Below, one piece after another: positions 25,645-34,039 of a stretch of DNA of 64,000 nt. The stretch covers positions 70,057 through 134,056 of the forward strand of contig CBCYME010000027.1 of assembly GCA_965183835.1 (NCBI GenBank). The letters are read 5' to 3'. The notes under the pieces are model-generated. The model was not told where the DNA came from. It did not search any database and saw nothing but the letters and a program-made list of their open reading frames with translations. The stretch is from OMPR01 sp965183835 (GTDB taxonomy: Bacteria; Pseudomonadota; Alphaproteobacteria; Rhodobacterales; Rhodobacteraceae). The position numbers and the translations under genes were made by a program. Positions within the stretch are counted from its first letter, which is position 1, and every line of letters begins with the position of its first letter.

Positions 25645-25678
25645 TTTCGTAAGAGCATCAACTTTTTGCATCAAAATA

Positions 25679-25700
25679 ATTGACCGATCAGTCGGTCAAT
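25679..25700. promoter_or_regulatory. PaaR-type operator upstream of paaZ
   Basis: Perfect 9-bp half sites ATTGACCGA and TCGGTCAAT separated by four bases, 56 bp before the paaZ start. This is the classic TetR/PaaR palindrome and the reference for the other two sites. Confidence 0.82.
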
Positions 25701-25756
25701 AATATCATACCCCCAACCGGGCGCACATTTGCCTGACTCGAAACAGGAGAGGTCCC

Positions 25757-27787
25757 ATGACCCTACAACAGATTTCCAGCTTTGCAGCCGGCGAATGGAT
25801 CACCCCAGATGCAGGCGCGCGCACCATCGCCTCCGCCATCACAGGCGAAGCTTTTGCCACTGCGGGCAACAGCTCGCTCGATGTGCAGGGCATGTTGGAT
25901 TACGCCCGCACAGTTGGCGGCCCCGCCCTGCGCAAGATGACATTCCACGAACGTGCCAAGATGATCAAAGCCTTGGCCAACGCTCTGGGCGCGCAGAAAC
26001 AAGCGCTCTACGATCTCAGCTTTAACACCGGCGCGATTCAAAGCGATCACATGATCGATATCGACGGCGGCATCGGCACCATGTTTGTCTTTGCCTCCAA
26101 AGGGCGTCGTGAAATGCCCGATGGTCACGTCTATCTGGATGGCGATCTGGAACAACTCAGCCGCAATGGCACTTTCCTTGGCCAGCACGTTTGCACCCCG
26201 TTGCAGGGTGTGGCCGTCCACATCAACGCATTCAACTTCCCCGTCTGGGGTATGTTGGAAAAGCTGGCCCCCACTTTGCTGGCCGGTGTCCCTGCAATCG
26301 TGAAACCCGCCACCAACAGTTGCTATGTGACCGAGCTGGCGGTGAAGATCATGCTGGACGCTGGCATCTTGCCCCCCGGCGCATTGCAACTGGTCTCGGG
26401 CGGTCTGGGCGATATGCTCGACCACCTCGGTATGCAGGATGTGGTCAGCTTTACCGGTTCGGCCAACACCGCGCTGATGCTGCGATCAAACCCGGTGATC
26501 CTGAACAACGCCGTGCGCTTTGTGGCCGAACAAGACAGCCTGAACGCCTCCATTCTGGGCCCCGACGCTGAACCCGGCACGCCAGAATTCGATCTGTTCA
26601 TCAAAGAGGTCAGCCGCGAGATGACCGCCAAAGCCGGTCAGAAATGTACCGCCATCCGCCGCATCATCGCACCCGAAACCACAACACAAGCCGTGATCGA
26701 AGCCCTGTCCGCACGTCTGGCGAAAATCACCATTGGTGATCCCCGTCTGGACAGCACCCGTATGGGCGCACTGGTGTCAAACGGTCAAAAACAGGACGTG
26801 CTGGAAAAGGCCGCGATCCTTGGCCAAGAGGCCGAGCGCGTCTTTGGCGATCCTGAAAACTTTGACGTCCAAGGTGCTGACAAAGACAAGGGCGCGTTCC
26901 TGCCACCCATGTTGTTCCACTGCGCCGACCCCGACAACGCGCAGCGGGTCCACGACACCGAAGCCTTTGGCCCCGTCTCTACCGTCATGGGCTACCGCGA
27001 TCTGGACCATGCCATCGCGTTGGCGAACCGCGGCCAAGGCTCGCTCGTGACATCCGTGATCACCCACGACCCCGCTGTTGCGCGCGACGTGGTTCTGGGT
27101 TCCGGCGCGTACCACGGTCGGATCTACATCAACAACCGCGACTCGATGAAGGAATCCACCGGCCACGGCTCTCCCCTGCCCCACATGGTGCATGGCGGCC
27201 CCGGTCGCGCCGGTGGTGGCGAAGAAATGGGCGGTGTGCGCGGCGTCAAGCACTACATGCAGCGCACCGCGATCCAAGGCTCGCCCGAGATGCTGACCGC
27301 CATTGGCGAACGCTGGGTTCCCGGCACGCCCGAGATCAAGGCAACCGCGCACCCGTTCACGCGTAAATATGGTGAACTGTCGATTGGCGAGACGTTGAAC
27401 ACCGCCTCGCGCACCGTCACCATGGATGACATCGAACTGTTCGCCAAATTCACCGGCGACACGTTTTATGCCCACATGGATGACGACGCCGCCAAGCGGA
27501 ACCCCTTCTTCCCCGGTCGTGTGGCACACGGTTACCTGCTGCTCAGCTTTGCTGCGGGTCTGTTTGTTGAACCCAACGAAGGCCCCGTTCTGGCCAACAC
27601 CGGCCTTGATAACCTGCGTTTTATGAAACCCGTCAGCGCCGGGGACAGCATCAAGGTTCGTCTCAGCGTCAAGAAAAAGACTCAGCGCACCGATGAATAC
27701 GGCGAAGTCCGCTGGCACGTCACCCTAACCAATCAGGATGATGAAATGGTCGCAGAATACGAACTGCTGACCATGAACGCCTATTGA
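25757..27787 (+). CDS. paaZ: Bifunctional oxepin-CoA hydrolase / semialdehyde dehydrogenase PaaZ
   Basis: Opens the oxepin-CoA ring and oxidises the resulting semialdehyde. The 676 residues comprise an aldehyde dehydrogenase domain (catalytic Cys297 in GQKCTAIRR, general base Glu258 in VAEQDSLN) and a C-terminal MaoC-type hydratase domain (Asp568 and His573 in GDTFYAHM, then FFPGRVAHGYL). Both active sites are intact, so full degradation to 3-oxo-5,6-dehydrosuberyl-CoA is expected. The Glu-to-Gln change known from PaaZ2 of tropodithietic-acid producers is absent. It has its own operator and AGGAGAGG ribosome site. Confidence 0.96.
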   Translation: MTLQQISSFAAGEWITPDAGARTIASAITGEAFATAGNSSLDVQGMLDYARTVGGPALRKMTFHERAKMIKALANALGAQKQALYDLSFNTGAIQSDHMIDIDGGIGTMFVFASKGRREMPDGHVYLDGDLEQLSRNGTFLGQHVCTPLQGVAVHINAFNFPVWGMLEKLAPTLLAGVPAIVKPATNSCYVTELAVKIMLDAGILPPGALQLVSGGLGDMLDHLGMQDVVSFTGSANTALMLRSNPVILNNAVRFVAEQDSLNASILGPDAEPGTPEFDLFIKEVSREMTAKAGQKCTAIRRIIAPETTTQAVIEALSARLAKITIGDPRLDSTRMGALVSNGQKQDVLEKAAILGQEAERVFGDPENFDVQGADKDKGAFLPPMLFHCADPDNAQRVHDTEAFGPVSTVMGYRDLDHAIALANRGQGSLVTSVITHDPAVARDVVLGSGAYHGRIYINNRDSMKESTGHGSPLPHMVHGGPGRAGGGEEMGGVRGVKHYMQRTAIQGSPEMLTAIGERWVPGTPEIKATAHPFTRKYGELSIGETLNTASRTVTMDDIELFAKFTGDTFYAHMDDDAAKRNPFFPGRVAHGYLLLSFAAGLFVEPNEGPVLANTGLDNLRFMKPVSAGDSIKVRLSVKKKTQRTDEYGEVRWHVTLTNQDDEMVAEYELLTMNAY

Positions 27788-27795
27788 TCCACGTT

Positions 27796-27821
27796 GGGGC
27801 CTTGAGGCAGCTCAGGGCCCC
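27796..27821 (+). terminator. Hairpin after paaZ
   Basis: GGGGCCTTGAG (27796-27806) pairs with CTCAGGGCCCC (27811-27821) with one G-T pair around GCAG. It lies 9 bp after the paaZ stop. No long T-run follows. Confidence 0.6.
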
Positions 27822-27998
27822 GATATACAGGTGCAATCAAAGCTTATGTCTCTTGCTACTTATTTGCCCCAAAGAACCAGCTTGTCCCCATCGTGAACTC
27901 TTGCCAATAATTCTGCATTGAAGCCGGCCAAACAGCGGTCTAGCAAATCACTTGAGCAAGATTGATCGCTCAAAGACAAAGCGTTCGGGGTAATTGCA

Positions 27999-28442
27999 AT
28001 GATGTTTCGCTCATTCGTAACGTGGCTTTGCCGTTTTGCAGGTCTATGTGGACTGTTTGTCCTGACGGTATTTATGATCAATGTCTTGAGCCTCAATGTC
28101 AGCGCGTTTGAGGAAGATTGGCAAGAGATGGAAAGTGGATACATAACCACCCTAAACATACACAACGAAACCGAGTTTTGTTTGTGTCCAGCGTATGCTT
28201 GCGAATCTCAAACGGAGGCCGCCTTGATCGCGCGCCCAACGATCTGGGGTTTGCGAAGCTTTCGCTATGTTCGCGACCCAGCCTTTCCCACACCAAACAG
28301 GCCAAAGTATCTGGAGACCGAATACCCGAGGTCGATTTACGCTGGGGGGGAACAGGAATTTTGCGTAACCAAGGCTCAGGGCGATACCCTCTTCGTGACA
28401 TTAACGGAAAAAAACGGGAACCTCTGGCTTAACATCAAGTAG
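27999..28442 (+). CDS. Hypothetical membrane-anchored protein
   Basis: A 147-residue frame, not recognised. A hydrophobic segment at residues 8-33 (LCRFAGLCGLFVLTVFMINVLSL core) would act as signal anchor. The rest is predicted extracytoplasmic, with a Cys pair CLCPAYAC around residue 62 and another Cys near the C-terminus (EFCVTKA). GGGGT lies about 10 bases before the ATG. Base composition is lower in GC than the paa genes. It stands between paaZ and the PaaX-like gene with no operon partner. Coding status is plausible but unproven. Confidence 0.45.
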   Translation: MMFRSFVTWLCRFAGLCGLFVLTVFMINVLSLNVSAFEEDWQEMESGYITTLNIHNETEFCLCPAYACESQTEAALIARPTIWGLRSFRYVRDPAFPTPNRPKYLETEYPRSIYAGGEQEFCVTKAQGDTLFVTLTEKNGNLWLNIK

Positions 28443-28580
28443 TGTATTCTGGTCGAAAGCTCAGTCCGCTTAGCCAGGATTTGGCACTCTTGAAAAATTG
28501 GGACCGACCAGTGATCCAAGCCATGGCGAATGGCTGCTTTTCCCATGGCGCCCGGCAACGGCACACCGTAAACTATAGGC

Positions 28581-29384
28581 ATGACGACCCAAAACATCTG
28601 GTTTGAAACCTCTGTCACCCGCCTGATTGATCCGCAAAACCAGCGGGTGTGGTCTTTGATCGTATCCCTCTTTGGGGATCTGGCCCAACAGCCTGGTGAC
28701 CGCATCTCGGGTGGAGCGCTGACACGGATCATTCAACCCATGGGCATCAAACCCGAGGCCATGCGCGTGGCGCTGCACCGCCTGCGCAAAGATGGCTGGA
28801 TCGAAAGCACCCGTTCGGGGCGGGCCTCAGTGCATTTCCTGACCGACTTTGGCCGCGCCCAATCCGCCAAGGTCACCCCCCGCATCTATAATCGCGCGCC
28901 TGAAATCCCCAAGGACTGGCACATCCTGATCGCCGAAGACGGCCCCGGCATTCACCCCCTGGATGACCTGCTGCTGGCCGAGAATTACATCAGCATCGGA
29001 CGCACTGTCGCCCTCGGCTCTGGCCCGCTGCCCAAAAACTGCGATGATCTGGTCGCGTTCGAGGCCACTGCACGATCCGTGCCCGATTGGCTGAAAACCC
29101 GGCTCTGCCCCCCCGACCTGATCCTTGCCTGCAAGGACCTGCGCGACGCGGCAAAAAGCGTGTCCCAAAACCGGCCACAAAACGCCCACCCCACCGCGTG
29201 GGAAATCGCCGCCCTGCGCACGCTGCTGATCCACCGCTGGCGGCGTGTGGTCCTGCGCCATCCCGGCCTGCCCCGCGCCTTTTTCCCCAGCGACTGGGCC
29301 GGCCCCGATTGCCGGTCCGAGGTTTTCCGCCTGCTCGACACCCTTTCTTTTCCGACACTGGACGCCCTGAACAAGCTGGACTAA
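28581..29384 (+). CDS. PaaX-family transcriptional regulator
   Basis: A 267-residue PaaX-like protein. It has an N-terminal winged helix (IVSLFGDLAQQPGDRISGGALTRIIQPMGIKPEAMRVALHRLRKDGWIES), where AMRVALHRLRKDGWIES is the recognition-helix signature. The C-terminal domain includes LRTLLIHRWRRVVLRHPGLP, also typical of PaaX. In enterobacteria PaaX represses paa genes and responds to phenylacetyl-CoA. Here a TetR regulator is already in the cluster, so the target may be other genes or a second control layer. It lies 10 bp upstream of a downstream hydrolase frame and is probably co-transcribed with it. Confidence 0.86.
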   Translation: MTTQNIWFETSVTRLIDPQNQRVWSLIVSLFGDLAQQPGDRISGGALTRIIQPMGIKPEAMRVALHRLRKDGWIESTRSGRASVHFLTDFGRAQSAKVTPRIYNRAPEIPKDWHILIAEDGPGIHPLDDLLLAENYISIGRTVALGSGPLPKNCDDLVAFEATARSVPDWLKTRLCPPDLILACKDLRDAAKSVSQNRPQNAHPTAWEIAALRTLLIHRWRRVVLRHPGLPRAFFPSDWAGPDCRSEVFRLLDTLSFPTLDALNKLD

Positions 29385-29448
29385 GTCTTGCTGCGTGACA
29401 GAAACCGCCGGGGCCCGATCCCCACAGCTTTGCGGAGACTCCCGCCAA

Positions 29449-30426
29449 ATGACCATCCTCCTGTCTGTTTTGGGCACGTTCACGGTACTTTTGCTGGCAG
29501 GTCTCACCCTGTCCTATTTCTGGACCCGCAAACTGGCGCGACTGGGGGAATTCCTCTCCCCGCAAGCCGGTAAAATCCAAACCGTGAAAGACGGCGCAAT
29601 CCATTATGTCGAGGCCGGAAATCCGAAAAAACAGACGCTTGTGCTGATCCATGGACTGTCCGGGCAATTGCAGCACTTCACCTATGGCCTCGTCAAACGC
29701 TTGTCCCAAGATCACCACGTCATCGCGCTGGATCGTCCGGGATGTGGCTATTCCACACGCGACTCTGACGATCTTGCCACGCTGCCCGAACAGGCCCGCA
29801 TGATTGCCGAGTTCCTGACCCTGAAACAGATCAAAGACCCCGTTCTGGTCGGGCATTCTCTGGGCGGCGCAGTGGCGCTGGCTATCGCGCTGGACAATCC
29901 GCGCTGGATTGCCGGGCTGGCCCTCCTTGCGCCCCTGACACATCCCCTGCGCGGCGCCCCTGACGTGTTCAAACCGCTGCAGATCCGCTCACCTTTTGTG
30001 CGCCGCGCCTTGGCCAACACAATTGCCGTCCCTATGGCCCAGCACACCGCCTCAGCCGCGCTGACCGCCGTCTTTGCCCCCGAACCCTGTCCCGAGGATT
30101 TCCTTGACCGTGCTGGCGGCGCATTGGGCCTGCGCCCCAAAGCTTTTGTTGCCGCTTCCGCCGATGCGGTCGGTGCAGATCTCAGCATCGAACACCAGTC
30201 CACCCGATACGGCGAACTGCGCACCCCCGGCGCCATCCTGTTCGGAACCGACGACGCAATTCTGCCCATCACCGAACAAGGCCAATCGATGGAACAATAC
30301 GGCCTGCGCTGCGAAAAACTCGACGGCCTGGGACACATGCTGCCCATCACCGCACTGGACGATTGCGAAGGATTTATCCGCAGTGTTTCCATCTCAACCC
30401 GCCTTCCCGCCAGCCTCTCGTCTTGA
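29449..30426 (+). CDS. Alpha/beta hydrolase, membrane-anchored
   Basis: A 325-residue hydrolase. An N-terminal hydrophobic segment (residues 2-23) anchors it. The oxyanion region is LVLIHGLSGQLQHF, the nucleophile elbow GHSLGG, the acid Asp in FGTDDAILP and the His in GLGHMLPI. The ATG at 29449 is chosen because the extension to an upstream GTG-like start adds no conserved sequence. Substrate unknown; it may be an esterase or lipase. It lies 64 bp after the PaaX-like gene and 112 bp before tRNA-Met. Confidence 0.85.
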   Translation: MTILLSVLGTFTVLLLAGLTLSYFWTRKLARLGEFLSPQAGKIQTVKDGAIHYVEAGNPKKQTLVLIHGLSGQLQHFTYGLVKRLSQDHHVIALDRPGCGYSTRDSDDLATLPEQARMIAEFLTLKQIKDPVLVGHSLGGAVALAIALDNPRWIAGLALLAPLTHPLRGAPDVFKPLQIRSPFVRRALANTIAVPMAQHTASAALTAVFAPEPCPEDFLDRAGGALGLRPKAFVAASADAVGADLSIEHQSTRYGELRTPGAILFGTDDAILPITEQGQSMEQYGLRCEKLDGLGHMLPITALDDCEGFIRSVSISTRLPASLSS

Positions 30427-30538
30427 CCCACCAAGCCCCCAAACAGACGGTGAAAATTTTTCTACACAAAAAATGAGATTCAGCACCGGATGCACTTGAC
30501 CCGCCCCGCGCTGTCCCTTAAATCGCCCCTCACACCAT

Positions 30539-30615
30539 GGCGGTATAGCTCAGTTGGTTAGAGCAGCGGAATCATAATCCGCGTGTCCGGGGTTCAAGTC
30601 CCTGTACCGCCACCA
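30539..30615 (+). tRNA. tRNA-Met (anticodon CAT)
   Basis: A 77-nt cloverleaf: acceptor GGCGGTA pairs with TACCGCC, D-arm GCTC/GAGC, anticodon stem GCGGA/TCCGC with loop ATCATAA giving anticodon CAT, T-arm with GGTTCAAGTCC, discriminator A and encoded CCA. It resembles elongator tRNA-Met rather than tRNA-Ile2 by its GGCGG acceptor. The accessory island starts immediately downstream. Confidence 0.93.
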
Positions 30616-30956
30616 CTTCCCCCTCGATGATAATTAAGTTTACGTTTAACCTCTGCGGCTCGCCAACTGTAGCGGCGGGCTAGCTTCTGGACTCTCGTCC
30701 ACTAGCTTCTGGACGGAAATTTTCACCACGCCAATTCCTGACAGGCTGATGCCTGATTACAGCCTAAAGCTGACCCACTGCCCGGAACGCGAATTTGCGA
30801 TAGCCGACCTTCGCCGCGCGGGTTACGAACTGGTGATATGCGGACAAAGGATGACTTCGCTGCGGCTGCGTCAATGACTGCTTTGCTAGTTCTCAAAAGT
30901 CTACTAGCGTTGCTATGATTGGTAAGGATTAGGGAAAATGGAGTAAACAACTCGAA
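30616..30956. repeat. Gene-free left edge of the island, with two 13-bp direct repeats
   Basis: A 341-bp stretch. CTAGCTTCTGGAC occurs at 30680-30692 and again at 30702-30714, a 22-bp period. Downstream are fragments resembling the degenerate dispersed repeat of this island. I see no convincing gene. The direct repeats could be a recombinase or regulator site. Confidence 0.4.
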
Positions 30957-31292
30957 ATGAGGGAAGGATTTTCACCGTTTTTCTTCGGGCTAATGATGAT
31001 TTCATTTGCCACTGTTTTTTGGTTCATGGATTCACACCAAAGCCGCGAAGCTGAGTTATTGGCATCTGAAGTTGAAGTTTTCCTGGAAAACCATAGAAGG
31101 GAAAGTTCCGATCACTTGACCGCATATCAGCAGGCACTACAGCTGAAGAATATAACCCGTAGCCCAAACCGTATGTTGCTCAGCATGCTAACATTGGTGA
31201 TAGCCGTGCAGTTTTTTTCTACGTTTTTCCAAAACTCAAAAGGGAAATTTATTATTCAAAAGTTCGTTAAGGCTTGGACATGGCGGCCCTAA
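30957..31292 (+). CDS. Hypothetical two-helix membrane protein
   Basis: 111 residues, not recognised. Hydrophobic segments are at residues 6-24 and about 72-91, separated by a charged, helical stretch rich in Glu and Arg. The C-terminus is basic. Its composition is AT-rich relative to the flanking core genes. It has no operon partner and lies just before direct repeat A. Coding status is probable because of the coherent membrane pattern. Confidence 0.4.
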   Translation: MREGFSPFFFGLMMISFATVFWFMDSHQSREAELLASEVEVFLENHRRESSDHLTAYQQALQLKNITRSPNRMLLSMLTLVIAVQFFSTFFQNSKGKFIIQKFVKAWTWRP

Positions 31293-31454
31293 ACTTCCGC
31301 CACTTCAATAGTTCTACAAAACGGACATCTATGCACAGCGCAGCATCGGTCAAAGTGGGGCTCTCAGCGGTCTTTATCCGCAATCAGCATCAAAGTTCGC
31401 TTCCGGAAAATCGCCCAAACTTTGCAAAGGTCGCAAACTGCGCAAAGCGGCCCA

Positions 31455-31698
31455 CTAGCTTTGGTAGAAGTGTACTCCAGCAACAGATGTGGCGTTTTTC
31501 ACAAGGGTAATTCCTAACCGGCCTCCCTGTGCGCGTCCAGTTTGCCCAGCTCATAAGCTTCTTTCAGTGCTTTTTTGATGCTCCAAACAGACAGATCATG
31601 GAAATCTCTATCATCTGAGTTTTGCGTGTTCAGGGTCGAAACACCTAAAGTATTTTGAGCGACCATCTCCAAGGCTTGACAAATTCTCTGATCCATGG
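31455..31698. repeat. Direct repeat A (partner of 54199-54352)
   Basis: Segments 31455-31540 and 31634-31698 match 54199-54284 and 54285-54352 with many scattered substitutions. Copy A contains about 93 bp that copy B lacks. It covers the DUF6900-like gene and its 3' flank. Homology stops exactly at the IS3 end (31699). Confidence 0.75.
31514..31696 (-). CDS. DUF6900-like small protein
   Basis: A 60-residue protein starting at the ATG complementary to 31694-31696. The core LGVSTLNTQNSDDRDFHDLSVWSIKKALKEAYELG matches the DUF6900 pattern of small proteins common on plasmids and islands; their function is unknown. The IS3 element ends 2 bp upstream of the start codon, so the native promoter and ribosome site are gone. 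The frame remains open into the IS (to 31756), so any product may begin within IS sequence. An eroded second copy exists at 54199-54352. Confidence 0.65.
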   Translation of the reverse strand: MDQRICQALEMVAQNTLGVSTLNTQNSDDRDFHDLSVWSIKKALKEAYELGKLDAHREAG

Positions 31699-31736
31699 TG
31701 GACCTGTCACGCTTTTGTGCCGCTCCCAGTGCTCGT

Positions 31737-32639
31737 TTAAGCCAGCTTCCGTTCAAAAGCGACCGGGCTTTTCCAGCCTAATGCTGAGTGTCGGCGGCGC
31801 GGATTGTAGAACCCGTTAATGTATTCCGTTGCACGGCAATGGTTTGTTTGCAAACCATGAGAGTGGAAGATCGCCATCTCTGCCTTCCGCCGTGTTTCCC
31901 ATGAATGCCGCCAGATCAGTTCTGACTTGATGGTTTTGAAGAAGGTTTCGACTGCCGCGTTGTCATAGCAGTTACCCTTGCCGCTCATCGACACCTTGAA
32001 CCCGTTCTCGCGCAGGATCTTCTGGTCGTCGTGCGAACAATATTGCGACCCGCGATCCGTGTGATGAATGCAGTCCTTGGGTGGTTGTCGGAACGCGATT
32101 GCCATTTTCAACGCCCGGATCGCCAGGTCACGTTTCATCCGGTTGCTTACAGCCCATCCAATGACACGACGGGAATGCAGGTCCAGGATCACCGCGAGAT
32201 AAAGCCACCCCTCGCGTGTCCAGACATAGCTGATATCGCCAGCCCATTTTTGATTGGGCTTGTCGGCGTTGAAATCGCGATCCAACAGGTTCGGCGCAAT
32301 GTTGAACTTGTGATCGCTGTCGGTTGTGACCTTGTGTTTGCGCGTTCTCACAACAGATATGCCGTTCTGACGCATCAAACGTCCGACACGACGGTGACCG
32401 ACATCCAAGCCGATCTCTTTCAGTTCTTCGGTCATGCGTGGCCGGCCATAACTGCCCAGACTGAGACGGGACGGCTCCTTGATGTGGGCCAGCGTGACCA
32501 AATCAGACCGCTGTCTGCGACTGGCCGGTCGATTGCGGAACGCACGTAAACCACGTGAACTGACATCCATGACCTTGCAAAGACGCGCCGTTTCGAAAGT
32601 CTCCGCGTGTTCTTCAATGAACCTGAACCTGAACCTCAT
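31737..32639 (-). CDS. IS3-family transposase OrfB (rve integrase domain)
   Basis: A 300-residue DDE transposase part. The HTH_21-like region (SLGSYGRPRMTEELKEIGLDVGHRRVGRLMRQNGI) is followed by an rve core: Asp in WAGDISYVWT, Asp in HHTDRGSQYCS and Glu in DNAAVETFFKTIKSE, so the triad is intact. Between EMAIF and EYINGFYNPRRRHS there is an extra stretch of about 13 residues (HSHGLQTNHCRAT) that I do not expect in this family. Its DNA contains the hairpin TGGTTTG-N4-CAAACCA. It is normally made as an OrfAB fusion by frameshifting, now impossible because IS110 splits the two frames. Confidence 0.9.
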   Translation of the reverse strand: MRFRFRFIEEHAETFETARLCKVMDVSSRGLRAFRNRPASRRQRSDLVTLAHIKEPSRLSLGSYGRPRMTEELKEIGLDVGHRRVGRLMRQNGISVVRTRKHKVTTDSDHKFNIAPNLLDRDFNADKPNQKWAGDISYVWTREGWLYLAVILDLHSRRVIGWAVSNRMKRDLAIRALKMAIAFRQPPKDCIHHTDRGSQYCSHDDQKILRENGFKVSMSGKGNCYDNAAVETFFKTIKSELIWRHSWETRRKAEMAIFHSHGLQTNHCRATEYINGFYNPRRRHSALGWKSPVAFERKLA

Positions 32640-32671
32640 GGCTTTTGGCCCGCGAAGAACTGCGTTGCTTC

Positions 32672-34039
32672 CTAAGAAACAGCCATATCAACCTCGGCAG
32701 GCAGTTCGTGCAAATCATATCCGAATGACTTGGCGCGACGCTTTAGGTTACCAAGGACACGGTTGCGGTACCGTTCCTCATAATGTGCTGCGCCGGGGTC
32801 TTTGTACGTCATGCCATGCCGTAGGGTGTTGTAGAACAGCACGGCGATCTTGCGCGCCGTCGCAGTGACTGCCTTGGCCTTGCCTGCTCGGGCGGCCAAC
32901 CGTCGATAAAATGCGCCAAGAGCAGTATCACTTCGTCCGATTGTAACAGCGGCCAATCGTAAGAGGGCAGCGGCGCGGCTCGATGACCGTCGCGTCCGAG
33001 ACGACAGCATTTTTCCACCAGATATTTTGTTGCCCGGTGCCAGACACAGCCATGACGTGAAGTGTTTGGCACTTGGCCATGCGCGCAGGTCAGTCCCACA
33101 CTCCCCAACCAACTTGAGCGATAGTGAAGGTCCCATCCCATGGATCTCGGTCAGATCAACACCAAGAACTCCAAACAGCGCCGCGCGTACATCAAATGAC
33201 GGCGTGCTGACCTGCTTGGTCTTTGTGCGTGGACGGGGTAGCTGGCTGGGGTCGTGATCTTGGTCTGCGCCCAGTTCGGCTAGCGTAGCCTCAAGATGGC
33301 GATCGCATTCCAGCATTTTGCCTTTGTAGAAGTCATAGAGCTCCAGTGACTGGGTCAGCGCGAAGAGGTGCTCCGGACGATCGTTACCGTTCAGGGCAGC
33401 TTTGATTGTCTCAACAGATGCGCGACAGCGGACATCGCGATGAGATGCCAAAACGTCCAAATCCCGTTCGCCTGCGGCGATCGCGCGGATGATCTTCATT
33501 CCGGTTACACCGGTGATGTCAGACACAACGTGATGCAGTTGCAGGTTCATTTCCATCAGTGCCTTCTGCATGTGTTGGATATGGGCCGCCGCATACTCTA
33601 CCAACCTCTCCCGTTGGCGCAGGTACGCCCGCAGTGTGGCGATCTCAGCTGATGGGCGGAAACTGCCGCGTAGCAAACCGTAGGAATGCAGCTGTCGTAA
33701 CCAACTGGCATCGCTTACGTCGGTTTTGCGGCCTGGGACATTCTTGGCATAGCGCGCGTTGACCAGAATGACCTCGAAGCCGTGCTGCTCAAGTATCTCG
33801 TAAGCCGGAATCCAGTAGACACCCGTGGATTCCATCGCAACGCTGGTAACGCCGTGCGTTTTGAACCAATCAGCAAGATTATGCAGGTCATGGGTGAAGG
33901 TGCCAAACGCGCGTACCGGGTCGTCGGTCGCGTCGGGGTTCACCGCCGCCATGTGCTCTCGTGAACCGATATCAACAGCAGCAGCGCCGATGTTCACGGT
34001 CTCAATCGCTGGCGTCTTGTGGCTCTTTTGCTTCGCCAT
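32672..34039 (-). CDS. IS110-family transposase (DEDD recombinase)
   Basis: A 455-residue recombinase. The ATG at 34039 is preceded by AGGAGGA six bases upstream; a TTG farther out is rejected. The N-terminal RuvC-like domain shows AAVDIGSREHMAAV (Asp), SVAMESTGVYW (Glu) and KTDVSDASWLRQLHSYGLL (Asp pair). The C-terminal transposase_20 domain has HGMGPSLSLKLVGECG and SWLCLAPGNKISGGK, with a Ser-rich stretch as expected for the catalytic serine. It appears full length and intact. It would act with an RNA guide (see the adjacent non-coding region). Confidence 0.92.
   Translation of the reverse strand: MAKQKSHKTPAIETVNIGAAAVDIGSREHMAAVNPDATDDPVRAFGTFTHDLHNLADWFKTHGVTSVAMESTGVYWIPAYEILEQHGFEVILVNARYAKNVPGRKTDVSDASWLRQLHSYGLLRGSFRPSAEIATLRAYLRQRERLVEYAAAHIQHMQKALMEMNLQLHHVVSDITGVTGMKIIRAIAAGERDLDVLASHRDVRCRASVETIKAALNGNDRPEHLFALTQSLELYDFYKGKMLECDRHLEATLAELGADQDHDPSQLPRPRTKTKQVSTPSFDVRAALFGVLGVDLTEIHGMGPSLSLKLVGECGTDLRAWPSAKHFTSWLCLAPGNKISGGKMLSSRTRRSSSRAAALLRLAAVTIGRSDTALGAFYRRLAARAGKAKAVTATARKIAVLFYNTLRHGMTYKDPGAAHYEERYRNRVLGNLKRRAKSFGYDLHELPAEVDMAVS

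Noticed and set aside
25757..27787. PaaZ as the tropodithietic-acid-type PaaZ2
   Set aside because: Glu258 and Cys297 of the dehydrogenase domain are both present, so the variant that diverts the semialdehyde to tropone-type products is not supported. No tda genes were seen.
30539..30615. tRNA-Met 3' end as attachment site with a matching repeat at the right side of the island
   Set aside because: I looked for GTCCCTGTACCGCCACCA further right by eye and found no second copy. The DUF6900 repeats are better boundary candidates.
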